From NCBI GenBank assembly GCA_017984755.1, contig JAGNYW010000003.1, forward strand, positions 62,001 through 126,000: a DNA stretch of 64,000 nt, read 5' to 3'. The notes beneath the pieces are model-generated. The model saw only the letters and a list, made by a program, of their open reading frames with translations. It was not told the origin of the DNA and did not search any database. The stretch comes from Methyloversatilis sp. GTDB taxonomy: Bacteria; Pseudomonadota; Gammaproteobacteria; Burkholderiales; Rhodocyclaceae. A program made the position numbers and the translations under genes. Of the stretch, positions 1-8,681 are shown piece after piece. The number at the start of each line of letters is the position of its first letter. Position 1 is the first letter of the stretch.

Positions 1-2627
1 GGCTGGATGCGACTTCGGGCCTGTTCGCCGGCGAAGGCCACATTCCGCTCGCCTGCTCGCCCGATCCGTCTTCGGCAGCGCCGATCAGCGGCCTGACCGA
101 AAAGTGCGAGACCGAATTCGAGCACCACATGAAGGTCGAGCGCGTGTGGGAAGCACCACGCGTGACCAAACCCTACACGGACGACGCGTGGTCGCGCATC
201 GAAAGCCTCGGCCACCGCATCGACGTCGACCTCGTGCAGCACGATGTGCGGCTCACCATGGGCGGCGAACCGACCTTCGTGTCGGTGGATGACCGCGACG
301 GCCCGGAATGGAACACCACCGCGGATTCGCCGCCGGACAAACCGGTCAAGCGCCTGCTCGGCGCCGAACTGCTGGCGAAGCTGAAGGCGCGCCATGCGCC
401 GGGCGGCCTGCTGCATTACGGTCAGGGCAAGTGGTATCCGGGCGAACAGCTGCCGCGCTGGTCGCTGTCCTGCTTCTGGCGCCGCGATGGCGAGCCGATC
501 TGGCATGACCCGGCGCTGTTCGCGGACGAGGCGATCGACTACGCGCTGACCGCCGAGGACGCCGCGCGCTTCCTCGGCGCACTGGCGAAGCGACTCAAGG
601 TCGATGCCGGACATGTCTTCCCGGCGTTCGAGGACGTCTGGTATTACCTGTGGCGCGAGCGCCAGCTACCGGTCAACGTCGATCCGTTCGACGCACGACT
701 CGAAGATCCGCTGGAACGCGAACGCCTGCGCCGGCTGTTCCATGCCGGTCTGGACAGTGCTGTCGGTCAGGTGCTGCCGCTGGCACGCACGCCGAAGGGC
801 GACGCCTGGCAGAGCGGTCCGTGGTATCTGCGCAGCGAGCGCTGCTTCCTGATTCCGGGCGATTCACCCATGGGGTACCGGCTGCCGCTCGATTCGCAGC
901 CCTGGGTATCGGCCGCCGAATTCCCTTGGGTACATGCGCCCGATCCGGTGCAGAAGGTGGTTCCGCTGCGTGCACCGAAGGACATCGCGGTGAAGGTGCA
1001 GACCCCCGAGCCGGAAGACACCGGCATCGACTTTGCGAGCGGCTCGGCAGCGACGAACGCCGGCGGCAAGAGCAAGGTCCGCGCGCCGGAAGCGTTCGAA
1101 TCGGCCGCGTGGATCACCCGCACCGCGCTGTGCGCGCAGGTGCGTCACGGCGTCATGTATCTGTTCATGCCGCCGCTGCCCACGCTGGACGACTACCTCG
1201 AACTGGTGGCGGCGATCGAGATCACGGCTGCCGAGTGCGCCTTCCCGGTCGTGCTCGAAGGCTACGAGCCGCCGCGCGATCCGCGCGTCGAGGTGCTTCG
1301 CATCACGCCCGATCCGGGTGTGCTGGAGGTTAACATCCAGCCCTGCCACTCGTGGGACGACATGGTGGCCGGCACCACCTTCCTTTACGAGGCCGCTCAC
1401 GAATGCCGTCTGGGCACGGAAAAATTCATGATCGACGGGCGCCACAGCGGCACCGGCGGCGGCAATCACTTCGTGCTCGGCGGCGCCACCGTCTCCGACT
1501 CCCCCTTCCTGCGCCGGCCAGATCTGCTGCGCAGCATGGTGAGTTACTGGCACAACCATCCGTCGCTGTCCTACCTGTTTTCCGGCCTGTTCATCGGACC
1601 GACCAGCCAGGCGCCACGCCTCGACGAGGCGCGCAACGATTCGGTGTACGAAATGGAGATCGCGTTCGCCGAAATCGAACGCCGTACGCAGGACATGGGC
1701 TACACGCCGCCCTGGCTGATCGACCGCATCCTGCGCAACCTGCTGGTCGATGCCACCGGCAACACGCACCGCGCCGAGTTCTGCATCGACAAGCTGTTTT
1801 CACCCGACGGCGCGACCGGCCGGCTCGGCCTGCTGGAAATGCGCGGCTTCGAAATGCCGCCGCACGCGCGCATGAGCCTGACCCAGCAACTGCTGCTGCG
1901 CGCGCTGATCGCGCGTTTCTGGCAACAACCCTACGCCCCGCCGCGGCTCAAGCGCTGGGGCACCGAACTGCACGACCGCTTCATGCTGCCGCACTTCGTG
2001 TGGGAAGACATGCGCGATGTGGTCGACGACCTGCGCACGTTCGGTTACCCGGTCGAACTCGAGTGGTTCGCGCCGCATTTCGAATTCCGCTTCCCGAAGA
2101 TCGGCCGGTTTGCCGCACGCAACGTGCAGGTGGATCTGCGCAGCGCGCTCGAGCCCTGGCACGTGCTGGGCGAGGAAGGCGGTGCCGGCGGCACAGTGCG
2201 CTATGTGGATTCATCGGTGGAGCGACTGCAGGTGAAGGTGAGCGGACTGATCGATGACCGCCATGTGCTGACTGTCAATGGCCGGCGCATTCCGCTGTCA
2301 CCGACCGGACAGGTGGGCGAATTCGTGGCCGGCGTGCGCTATCGCGCGTGGCAGCCGGCAACCTGCCTGCACCCGACCATCGCACCGCACGCACCGCTGA
2401 CCTTCGATCTGGTCGACGACTGGATGAAGCGCTCGATGGGCGGCTGCCAGTACCACGTGGCGCATCCGGGCGGACGCAATCACGAGAGCTTTCCCGTGAA
2501 TTCGTACGAAGCCGAGGGTCGCCGGCTGGCCCGCTTCTTTGCCATGGGCCACACCTCGGGTCACATGTCGGCACCGCCGGAAGACCGCAACCCGAACCTG
2601 CCGTTCACGCTCGATCTGAGAAGGTGA
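1..2627 (+). CDS. DUF2126 transglutaminase-type protein, C-terminal part
   Basis: The reading frame is open from the left edge, so the true start lies outside the window; about 874 residues are visible. The protein matches the large DUF2126 proteins that carry a transglutaminase-like protease core at the N-terminus, and that core would lie mostly upstream of the window. Recognisable family stretches are MGGEPTFVSVDDRDGPEWN near the visible start, a glycine-rich GTGGGNHFVLGG loop, and HNHPSLSYLFSGLFIGP. The product is probably cytoplasmic, since no membrane segment is visible. Genes of this family often sit beside a second transglutaminase gene and an alpha-E domain gene, which would be to the left of this window. 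The substrate is unknown. The methionine at 129 is internal, because codons upstream of it continue in frame with conserved-looking sequence. Confidence 0.85.
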   Translation, partial: LDATSGLFAGEGHIPLACSPDPSSAAPISGLTEKCETEFEHHMKVERVWEAPRVTKPYTDDAWSRIESLGHRIDVDLVQHDVRLTMGGEPTFVSVDDRDGPEWNTTADSPPDKPVKRLLGAELLAKLKARHAPGGLLHYGQGKWYPGEQLPRWSLSCFWRRDGEPIWHDPALFADEAIDYALTAEDAARFLGALAKRLKVDAGHVFPAFEDVWYYLWRERQLPVNVDPFDARLEDPLERERLRRLFHAGLDSAVGQVLPLARTPKGDAWQSGPWYLRSERCFLIPGDSPMGYRLPLDSQPWVSAAEFPWVHAPDPVQKVVPLRAPKDIAVKVQTPEPEDTGIDFASGSAATNAGGKSKVRAPEAFESAAWITRTALCAQVRHGVMYLFMPPLPTLDDYLELVAAIEITAAECAFPVVLEGYEPPRDPRVEVLRITPDPGVLEVNIQPCHSWDDMVAGTTFLYEAAHECRLGTEKFMIDGRHSGTGGGNHFVLGGATVSDSPFLRRPDLLRSMVSYWHNHPSLSYLFSGLFIGPTSQAPRLDEARNDSVYEMEIAFAEIERRTQDMGYTPPWLIDRILRNLLVDATGNTHRAEFCIDKLFSPDGATGRLGLLEMRGFEMPPHARMSLTQQLLLRALIARFWQQPYAPPRLKRWGTELHDRFMLPHFVWEDMRDVVDDLRTFGYPVELEWFAPHFEFRFPKIGRFAARNVQVDLRSALEPWHVLGEEGGAGGTVRYVDSSVERLQVKVSGLIDDRHVLTVNGRRIPLSPTGQVGEFVAGVRYRAWQPATCLHPTIAPHAPLTFDLVDDWMKRSMGGCQYHVAHPGGRNHESFPVNSYEAEGRRLARFFAMGHTSGHMSAPPEDRNPNLPFTLDLRR

Positions 2628-2639
2628 AGGACGCGTCCG

Positions 2640-2796
2640 GTCGGTGGTGGATCGCTCCCGCAGTCGGCAAGGATTTTGCGGGCGGCGAGCCGCGCTCGCT
2701 GCCCGCGCCGCCCACGGATCGAGAATTCGATCGTCATATATACGCAGGAGCCTGATCGACGCCACGGTTCGCGATCGATGAATCGCTCCTGCAGTA
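2640..2796. repeat. REP-like palindromic intergenic spacer
   Basis: The spacer between two convergent genes holds two direct copies of a 16-base sequence, GGATCGCTCCCGCAGT at 2649-2664 and GAATCGCTCCTGCAGT at 2780-2795, differing at two positions. An inverted 8-base copy, GCAGGAGC at 2744-2751, pairs with GCTCCTGC at 2785-2792. A GC-rich inverted repeat also lies near 2680-2715. The reverse strand reads like the GGAGCGATTCATCG-type REP sequences known from Pseudomonas and Xanthomonas. No gene is visible here. Confidence 0.5.
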
Positions 2797-2809
2797 ACCG
2801 CCCTGTCGA

Positions 2810-3898
2810 TCAGACAGCGTCCAGCGTCGGATAATCGGTGTAGCCGGCTGCGCCACCGCCGTACATTAGGCTGGCTCGCAGCTTGTTGAACGGCGCATCC
2901 TCGCGCAGGCGGCGCACCAGATCGGGGTTGGCGATGAACGGGCGGCCGAAGGCCACTGCATCGGCCGCACCGCTGGCCACGACGTTGAGCGCGCTGGCGC
3001 GGTCGAAGCCGTTGTTCACGATCCAGCCACCCTTGAAACGCGCACGCAGCGCTGCGTAGTCGAACGACGTGCCATCCGGTGTGCGCGACCCGCCGGTCTC
3101 GCCCTCGATCATGTGCACGAAGGCCAGCCCCATCGGAGAGAGCTTGTCGATCAGATGGCCGTACAGTGCCTGCGGATCGCTGTCGCAGGCGGTGTCGTTG
3201 AAGGTGGTCAGCGGTGACAGACGGATGCCGGTGCGCGCCGCACCCATCCCGGCCGCCACCGCTTGCATGACTTCGATCACCAGGCGCGTGCGGTTCTCGA
3301 TCGAGCCGCCATACGGGCCGCTGCGATCATTCACGCTGTCGCGCATGAACTGGTCGAGCAGGTAGTTGTTGGCGGCATGCACCTCGACGCCGTCGAAACC
3401 CGCTTCGACGGCGCACTGCGCAGCGTGGCTGTAGGCTGCGATCAGACCGGGCAGTTCGTCGTCGCGCAGCGCGCGCGGCACGGACGTATCTTCGAAGCCC
3501 TGTTTCGTGAACACCTTGGCATTGGCGCGACGTGCTGTCGACGACACCGGCTCGACGCCGCCGGGCAGCAGCGACGAATGCGAAATGCGGCCGACGTGCC
3601 ACAGCTGCAGCACGATGCGCCCGCCGGCGGCATGCACCGCATCGGTCACCCGACGCCAGCCGGCCACCTGCTCCGGCGTGTGGATGCCCGGTGTATCGAG
3701 ATAGCCCTGACCCATGGCGCAGACCTGGGTCGCCTCGGCGACGATCAGGCCGGCGCTGGCGCGCTGCGTGTAGTACTCGACCGCCAGCTGGCCGGGAACC
3801 TGAGCTTCGAGCGCGCGGTTGCGGGTGAGCGGGGCCATGACGATGCGATTGGCCAGAGGGATGTCGCCGAGCGATCCCGGATCGAAAAGAGATGCCAT
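2810..3898 (-). CDS. Old yellow enzyme family NADH:flavin oxidoreductase
   Basis: A 362-residue FMN-dependent alkene reductase of the NemA/OYE type, which reduces activated double bonds or nitro compounds using NAD(P)H. The TIM barrel opens with MASLFDPGSLGDIPLANRIV. The substrate-binding pair is His174 and Asn177, with Tyr179 as the likely proton donor (HAANNYL), followed by the family signature LDQFMRDSVNDRSGPYGGS. The open frame extends upstream, but MASLFDP is the family N-terminus and AGGA lies upstream of that ATG. It is transcribed towards the REP-like spacer. The physiological substrate cannot be read from the sequence. Confidence 0.92.
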   Translation of the reverse strand: MASLFDPGSLGDIPLANRIVMAPLTRNRALEAQVPGQLAVEYYTQRASAGLIVAEATQVCAMGQGYLDTPGIHTPEQVAGWRRVTDAVHAAGGRIVLQLWHVGRISHSSLLPGGVEPVSSTARRANAKVFTKQGFEDTSVPRALRDDELPGLIAAYSHAAQCAVEAGFDGVEVHAANNYLLDQFMRDSVNDRSGPYGGSIENRTRLVIEVMQAVAAGMGAARTGIRLSPLTTFNDTACDSDPQALYGHLIDKLSPMGLAFVHMIEGETGGSRTPDGTSFDYAALRARFKGGWIVNNGFDRASALNVVASGAADAVAFGRPFIANPDLVRRLREDAPFNKLRASLMYGGGAAGYTDYPTLDAV

Positions 3899-4083
3899 GA
3901 GGGGTTTTCCTGTCGTGGTTCTTGTTGAAAAGCGTAAAAACACTGCACGCAGCGCCGCCGGTGGACCCTCTTTCATGCGTGACGTTCGAGGCATGGAACG
4001 CGACACTGCCTCAGCCGCATCACTCCCGGATCGAAGCAGACTAGCCGCCCGCACCGGAATCGGAGGGAGCGCGGCCCCGTCGC

Positions 4084-4917
4084 TCAGCGCGCAACCGGTC
4101 GCGCCGGGTCGCTGCACCATTCACTCCATGACCCTGGATACAGACGGGCGCCGGGCAGACCGGCGAGTTCCAGCGCGAGCAGGTTGTGACAGGCCGTCAC
4201 GCCGCTGCCGCACTGCATTACGAGGCTGCCGGCATCGCGTTCGCCGATCAGTTCGCACCATTCGGCCCGCAGCTGATCGGCCGGCTTGAAACGTCCGTCA
4301 TCGACCAGATTGAGCTTGAAGAAGCGGTTCAGCGCGCCGGGAATGTGCCCCCCAACCGGATCGAGCGTTTCGTTCTCGCCGCGGAAGCGGTCGGCAGCAC
4401 GTGCATCGATCAACAGCAAGCGGGCACTTTCAATATTGGCGAGTACGGCGTCGGCGTCGACCACCGGCATGTCCGCGCGCAACGGATGAAGCGTCTGCGG
4501 CAGCGCGCGCACTGCGGTGTCCAGTGCGCCGCCCGCTGCCCGCCAGGCGGTCAGTCCGCCATCCAGCACCGCCGCATCGGTGTGACCGATCCAGCGCAGC
4601 ATCCACCACAGCCGCGCCGCGAACATGCCGCCGGCGTCGTCGTACGCGACCACGCGATGCTGCGGCGAAATGCCGAAGGCACCCAGCAGCGCCGCGAAGG
4701 TATCGGCAAACGGCAGGGGATGGCGACCATTGCGACCGGTCTTCGGCGCCGACAGGTCGCGATCGAGGTGCATGAACAGCGCCCCGGGAATGTGCGCGTC
4801 ACGCCACGCCGCCTCGCCGGCCTCCGGTCGCGCCAGATCGTGGCGACAGTCGACGACGACGACACGCACGTCGCCGGCAAGGGCAGCGAGTTCCGTCGCG
4901 CTGATCAGGGGAGCCAT
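4084..4917 (-). CDS. Thiosulfate/3-mercaptopyruvate sulfurtransferase (two rhodanese domains)
   Basis: A protein of about 277 residues with tandem rhodanese domains. The inactive N-terminal domain contains DCRHDL and HIPGALFMHLD. The catalytic C-terminal domain ends in the loop CGSGVTA, which carries the persulfide-forming cysteine. That loop is the type seen in SseA-like 3-mercaptopyruvate sulfurtransferases rather than the CRKGVT loop of classical rhodanese. The start is taken at MAPLISATELAAL (4917); MPSGHAMAPL at 4935 is an alternative six codons longer. It lies 23 bp downstream of a SpoIIAA-like gene on the same strand and may share its transcript. Confidence 0.9.
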   Translation of the reverse strand: MAPLISATELAALAGDVRVVVVDCRHDLARPEAGEAAWRDAHIPGALFMHLDRDLSAPKTGRNGRHPLPFADTFAALLGAFGISPQHRVVAYDDAGGMFAARLWWMLRWIGHTDAAVLDGGLTAWRAAGGALDTAVRALPQTLHPLRADMPVVDADAVLANIESARLLLIDARAADRFRGENETLDPVGGHIPGALNRFFKLNLVDDGRFKPADQLRAEWCELIGERDAGSLVMQCGSGVTACHNLLALELAGLPGARLYPGSWSEWCSDPARPVAR

Positions 4918-4940
4918 GGCGTGCCCGGACGGCATGGTGT

Positions 4941-5291
4941 TCAAACGGGCTCGGCGAGCCACGCGCGAGCGCTCGCCTCGTCGTCGAACACGGTGACATC
5001 GGCATCGACGAACACCTGCGACAGCCATGCGGTCCAGCTGATCCACGGGCTGCCGGCGATCACGGCGATGCGGCCGAAATCGTGACTGTGCGCACGTGCG
5101 AAGCGCAGTTCCTCGAGCGCCATGTCGAGGGTGAAGTCGGTCATCTGACGCAGATCGATGAGCAGATTGACGACGCCTTCGAATGTGATGCGGTAGTTCA
5201 CCAGTTCTTCGAACTCCCGGTAATCGGCGACCGTGAATTCGCCGAATGCGGACACCGTGACCAGATTGCCGTTGAAATCAGTTGCGATCAT
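4941..5291 (-). CDS. SpoIIAA-like (STAS-related) protein
   Basis: A 116-residue soluble protein resembling the SpoIIAA-like family, a small STAS-fold group. It opens MIATDFNGNLVTVSAFGEFT and has the alternating strand-helix pattern LLIDLRQMTDFTLDMALEEL, then WISWTAWLSQVF and a final VFDDEASARAWL helix, which is the typical end of this family. Its start overlaps the stop of the upstream transporter gene by four bases (ATGA), implying translational coupling. Members are proposed to bind lipids or partner proteins; no function is established here. Confidence 0.8.
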   Translation of the reverse strand: MIATDFNGNLVTVSAFGEFTVADYREFEELVNYRITFEGVVNLLIDLRQMTDFTLDMALEELRFARAHSHDFGRIAVIAGSPWISWTAWLSQVFVDADVTVFDDEASARAWLAEPV

Positions 5292-6160
5292 CGTGACACC
5301 TCCTGTTTTTGCGGGATCTTTGCCGGTGGTGGCCGGAGCAGCGCCAGCAGGCCGCTGGCGACGATCAGCAGCATGCCCAGCCAGACCGCGGCAGATGGCA
5401 CATCATTCCACAGCAGCACGCCGTACAGCGTTGAAAAAGCAACCGTCGTGTAGGCCAGACTGGCAGACACCAGCGTGCGCCCGCCCTTGTAGGCTGCGGT
5501 CATGCAAAGTTGCGCAGCGGTGCCGAACACGCCGACGCCGATCAGCAGCGCCGCGGTCGGCGCGTCGGGTACGTGAAAGCCGCCGTCGGCCAGCGCCCAC
5601 AGGGCACCGAGCACCGAAGAACAGGCCGAAAAGTAGAACACGATGCGCCACTCCGGTTCGCCCAGACGGCCGAGATCGCGCACGCTCAGATAAGCCACCG
5701 TGGCGATCAGCCCGGAGCCGAGGCCGAACAGTCCGCCCAGCCACTGTTCGCTGCCGAGGGTCGGCTGCAGCACCAGCACAACGCCGGCAAAGCCGATGGC
5801 CAGCGCCAGCATGAGTGGCCGCGACAGTTCGCCGGTCGCGGTGAAGCCCAGCCAGGCAGCCATGAAGAGCGGCGAGGTGTAGTTCAGCGTCACCGCTGTC
5901 GGCAGCGGCAGCATGGAAATCGCCTGGAAGTACAGAATCAGCGACACGGCACCCGACACGCCGCGCTTCAGGTGCACTGCGGCATGGGGCGTGGCGAACA
6001 CCGCACCGCGCAGACGCATGACCACGGCGACCAGCAGCAGAGAAATGAAACCGCGGTAGAAGGCGATTTCGGACGCCTGCAGCACCTCGCTGGCCAGCTT
6101 GACGCAGACGCCCATGGATGCGAACAGCAGGCTGGCGAGCACCATCCACAAGGACTGCAT
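5288..6160 (-). CDS. DMT superfamily (EamA) transporter
   Basis: A 290-residue inner-membrane protein with about ten hydrophobic segments arranged as two EamA repeats, typical of drug/metabolite exporters such as RhaT/YdcZ relatives. The N-terminus MQSLWMVLASLLFASMGVC is the first membrane segment. Residues FYRGFISLLLVAVVMRLRG and LNYTSPLFMAAWLG are characteristic of S-adenosylmethionine- and amino-acid-exporter-like EamA proteins. The longer upstream extension is not hydrophobic and runs into a terminator, so the ATG at 6160 is preferred. The substrate is unknown. Confidence 0.88.
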   Translation of the reverse strand: MQSLWMVLASLLFASMGVCVKLASEVLQASEIAFYRGFISLLLVAVVMRLRGAVFATPHAAVHLKRGVSGAVSLILYFQAISMLPLPTAVTLNYTSPLFMAAWLGFTATGELSRPLMLALAIGFAGVVLVLQPTLGSEQWLGGLFGLGSGLIATVAYLSVRDLGRLGEPEWRIVFYFSACSSVLGALWALADGGFHVPDAPTAALLIGVGVFGTAAQLCMTAAYKGGRTLVSASLAYTTVAFSTLYGVLLWNDVPSAAVWLGMLLIVASGLLALLRPPPAKIPQKQEVSR

Positions 6161-6175
6161 GATCGTCTCAGGCGC

Positions 6176-6203
6176 GCAAAAAAACAGGGCACCGAAGTGC
6201 CCC
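6176..6203 (-). terminator. Rho-independent terminator of the Rieske oxygenase gene
   Basis: Read on the minus strand, GGGCAC-TTCG-GTGCCC forms a six-pair stem closed by a UUCG tetraloop and is followed, after TG, by seven T residues. It sits just downstream of the oxygenase stop codon at 6244 and just before the DMT transporter start. Confidence 0.85.
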
Positions 6204-6243
6204 GTCCTGCCTGCAGCGCACGGTGGCAATCATTGCGCAGTGC

Positions 6244-7347
6244 TCACAGCGCGCCCACCATCTCGCGGCGGTACCACTCGTGGAAGTGCTGCATGCCGTC
6301 TTCCATCGGCGACTGGTAGGGCCCGGTTTCCGAGCGCCCCTGCTTCATCAGCGCGCGCCGGCCGGCGTCCATGCGCTCGGCGATTTCATCGTCTTCGCGC
6401 GCGGTTTCCATGTAGGCCGCCCGCTCCGCCTCGATGAATTCGCGCTCGAACAGCACGATTTCCTCCGGGTAGTAGAACTCGACCACGTTCAGCGTGCGGT
6501 CAGGCGACTGCGGGTGCAGCGTGCTCACGACCAGCACGTGCGGGTACCACTCGACCATGATGTTCGGGTAGTAGGTCAGCCAGATCGCACCGTGCGGCGG
6601 CAGTTCGCCGCGATAGAAATCGAGTACGGCCTTGTGCCAGCGCGCGTAGGTGGGTGTGCCCGGACGCGCGAGGCGGTTGTTCACGCCGACCCGCTGCACC
6701 GAATAGTCGCGCGCGAACTGCCAGCTCAGGTCATCGCAGGTGACGAACTTGCCGAGGCCTGGATGGAAGGGCTCGACGTGGTAATCCTCCAGATAGACCT
6801 CGATGAAGGTCTTCCAGTTGTAATTGCACTCGTGCATTTCGACGTGATCGAGCCTGTAGCCCGAAAAGTCGAGATCCGGCGCCACCTGCATGCCCGCCAG
6901 ATCGGCCAGCACGTCGCGCTTGCCGGAAAAAAGCAACCCGTTCCAGTTGACCAGCGGGCCGCGCTTCAGGTTGAGGCAGGGCGTCTTCGGAAAATGCGGA
7001 GCGCCGAGCAGTTCGCCGCGCGTGTCGTAGGTCCAGCGATGCACCGGGCAGACGATGTTCGGCGTGTTGCCGCGTCCCTGCAGCATCAGCGCCTGGCGAT
7101 GGCGGCACACATTGGACAGCAGTTCGATGCCGGACTCGTTGCGCACGAGCATGAGCGCGTCGTCGGCCCAGGCCAGCGTCTGGAAGTCGCCTGCATTGGG
7201 CACCATCAATTCGTGCCCGACGTAACCCGGTCCACCGTCGAACAGCAGCCGCTTTTCGGCTTCGAAAAGCGGTGCATCAAAATACCAGGACACCGGAAAC
7301 TGCGTTTGAGCCGGATCCAGACGGGCAATGGACTGTATATCGGACAT
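6244..7347 (-). CDS. Rieske [2Fe-2S] aromatic ring-hydroxylating oxygenase alpha subunit
   Basis: A 367-residue Rieske-type oxygenase. The [2Fe-2S] ligands are Cys81, His83, Cys100 and His103 (CRH...CPVH). The catalytic domain contains NWKTFIEVYLEDYHVEPFHP, which supplies the bridging acidic residue and the two histidines of the mononuclear iron site. The family hydroxylates or demethylates aromatic or quaternary-amine substrates. No ferredoxin, reductase or beta-subunit gene is adjacent, so electrons must come from partners encoded elsewhere. MSDIQSIARL was chosen as the start because the preceding codons show no family similarity. Confidence 0.88.
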   Translation of the reverse strand: MSDIQSIARLDPAQTQFPVSWYFDAPLFEAEKRLLFDGGPGYVGHELMVPNAGDFQTLAWADDALMLVRNESGIELLSNVCRHRQALMLQGRGNTPNIVCPVHRWTYDTRGELLGAPHFPKTPCLNLKRGPLVNWNGLLFSGKRDVLADLAGMQVAPDLDFSGYRLDHVEMHECNYNWKTFIEVYLEDYHVEPFHPGLGKFVTCDDLSWQFARDYSVQRVGVNNRLARPGTPTYARWHKAVLDFYRGELPPHGAIWLTYYPNIMVEWYPHVLVVSTLHPQSPDRTLNVVEFYYPEEIVLFEREFIEAERAAYMETAREDDEIAERMDAGRRALMKQGRSETGPYQSPMEDGMQHFHEWYRREMVGAL

Positions 7348-7480
7348 TCCCCAACCCCCGAAGTCAAAGTTGGAAAACCGCGAGCCGGCCTGGGCGGGAC
7401 ACACGGCACAGTCGTCTGTGCGCGAGCGTGCGAGGGACGGCTGCGCGTGACAAGGCCGGGGAGTATAACCAGTTGCGGGT

Positions 7481-7509
7481 TTGACCGCCTGAGGTGGATC
7501 AGCTATTTT
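7481..7509 (+). promoter_or_regulatory. Sigma-70-type promoter for xseB-ispA-dxs
   Basis: TTGACC at 7481-7486 and TATTTT at 7504-7509 are separated by exactly 17 bases and lie about 30 bases upstream of the xseB start codon. This is a good match to the -35/-10 consensus; function is inferred. Confidence 0.55.
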
Positions 7510-7538
7510 TCAGAGTTAGCCCAAGGTAACGCGACAGC

Positions 7539-7790
7539 ATGATCAGAAAAGCAGAAGCGGAGTCTTCACCCGCCAGTTTCGAAAACGCCATCGAAGAACT
7601 CGAAACCATCGTACGCGCCATGGAAGACGGCAAGCTGCCTCTGGACAGCGCACTCGAGCGCTATCAGCGGGGAGTGGAACTGGTGCGTCACTGCCAGTCA
7701 GCACTGAGCGCCGCAGAGCAGAAAGTGCAGATACTGGAAGACGGATTGCTGAAGGACTTCCCGGCCGAAACGAGCAACGGCAATGACTGA
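7539..7790 (+). CDS. xseB: Exodeoxyribonuclease VII small subunit
   Basis: An 83-residue all-helical protein with the family core FENAIEELETIVRAMEDGKL followed by LDSALERYQRGVELVRHCQ and a C-terminal helix AAEQKVQIL. XseB binds the large subunit XseA in several copies to form exonuclease VII, which degrades single-stranded DNA. It is the first gene of an xseB-ispA-dxs block, the common proteobacterial order, and overlaps ispA by eight bases. AAGG lies a few bases upstream of the ATG. Confidence 0.95.
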   Translation: MIRKAEAESSPASFENAIEELETIVRAMEDGKLPLDSALERYQRGVELVRHCQSALSAAEQKVQILEDGLLKDFPAETSNGND

Positions 7791-8679
7791 GGTCGCACAG
7801 TCATTCGGTGAGTGGGTCGGCGCCATCCAGCAGCGCACAGAAAGCGCGCTGGATCATTTTCTTCCCGCAGAAACAATCGCTCCCGCGCGCCTGCATCAGG
7901 CCATGCGCTATGCCGTGCTGGGCGGCGGCAAGCGCATACGCCCGCTGCTCTGTCACGCAGCCGGCGCCCTGTCGGGCGCGGCACCGGCTGCACTGGACGC
8001 GGCCGCGTGCGCGGTGGAAATGATCCATGCCTATTCGCTGGTGCACGATGACATGCCGTGCATGGACGACGACGTGCTGCGTCGCGGCAAGCCTACGGTC
8101 CATGTCGCGTACGACGACGCCACCGCGCTGCTGGTCGGAGACAGCCTGCAGTCGCTGGCCTTCCTGCTGCTGTCCGAGCACTGCCGGGTGAGCGCCGACA
8201 CACGCATCCGGATGATTTCGCAGATGGCCGTTGCATCCGGTTCGCGCGGCATGGCGGGCGGTCAGGCCATCGACCTGGAGTCGGTCGGTCTGTCGCTGGG
8301 GGTCGAAGAACTCGAATTCATGCATATCCACAAGACCGGCGCGCTGATACGCTGTGCGACCCGGTTGGGCGCCGCGTGCGGCGAACTGGACGTCGCCGGC
8401 TCGGCGCAGCTGGATCAGTATGCGGCAACCGTCGGACTGCTGTTCCAGGTGGTCGATGACGTGCTCGATTGCGAAGCCAGCACGGCCGCGCTGGGCAAGA
8501 CAGCGGGCAAGGACGCCGCCGACAACAAACCGACTTATGTCAGCACACTGGGTATCGGTCGGGCACGCGAACGTGCCCGTGAACTTCACGGCGAAGCGAT
8601 TGAAAGCATCTCCGGCTTCGGCAACAAGGCACAGCGCCTGCGCGAACTCGCCGACTTCGTGCTGACAAGGCGGAATTGA
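7783..8679 (+). CDS. ispA: Farnesyl (geranyl) diphosphate synthase
   Basis: A 298-residue trans-prenyltransferase that condenses isopentenyl diphosphate with allylic diphosphates to farnesyl diphosphate for quinones, undecaprenol and heme O. The first aspartate-rich motif is DDMPCMDDD (residues 89-97) preceded by the substrate loop [10 protein letters not shown]; the second is DDVLD near residue 225. Two residues lie between the first and second aspartates of the first motif, as in bacterial FPP synthases. It overlaps xseB at its start and ends three bases before the dxs ATG. Confidence 0.95.
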   Translation: MTEVAQSFGEWVGAIQQRTESALDHFLPAETIAPARLHQAMRYAVLGGGKRIRPLLCHAAGALSGAAPAALDAAACAVEMIHAYSLVHDDMPCMDDDVLRRGKPTVHVAYDDATALLVGDSLQSLAFLLLSEHCRVSADTRIRMISQMAVASGSRGMAGGQAIDLESVGLSLGVEELEFMHIHKTGALIRCATRLGAACGELDVAGSAQLDQYAATVGLLFQVVDDVLDCEASTAALGKTAGKDAADNKPTYVSTLGIGRARERARELHGEAIESISGFGNKAQRLRELADFVLTRRN

Positions 8680-8681
8680 AC

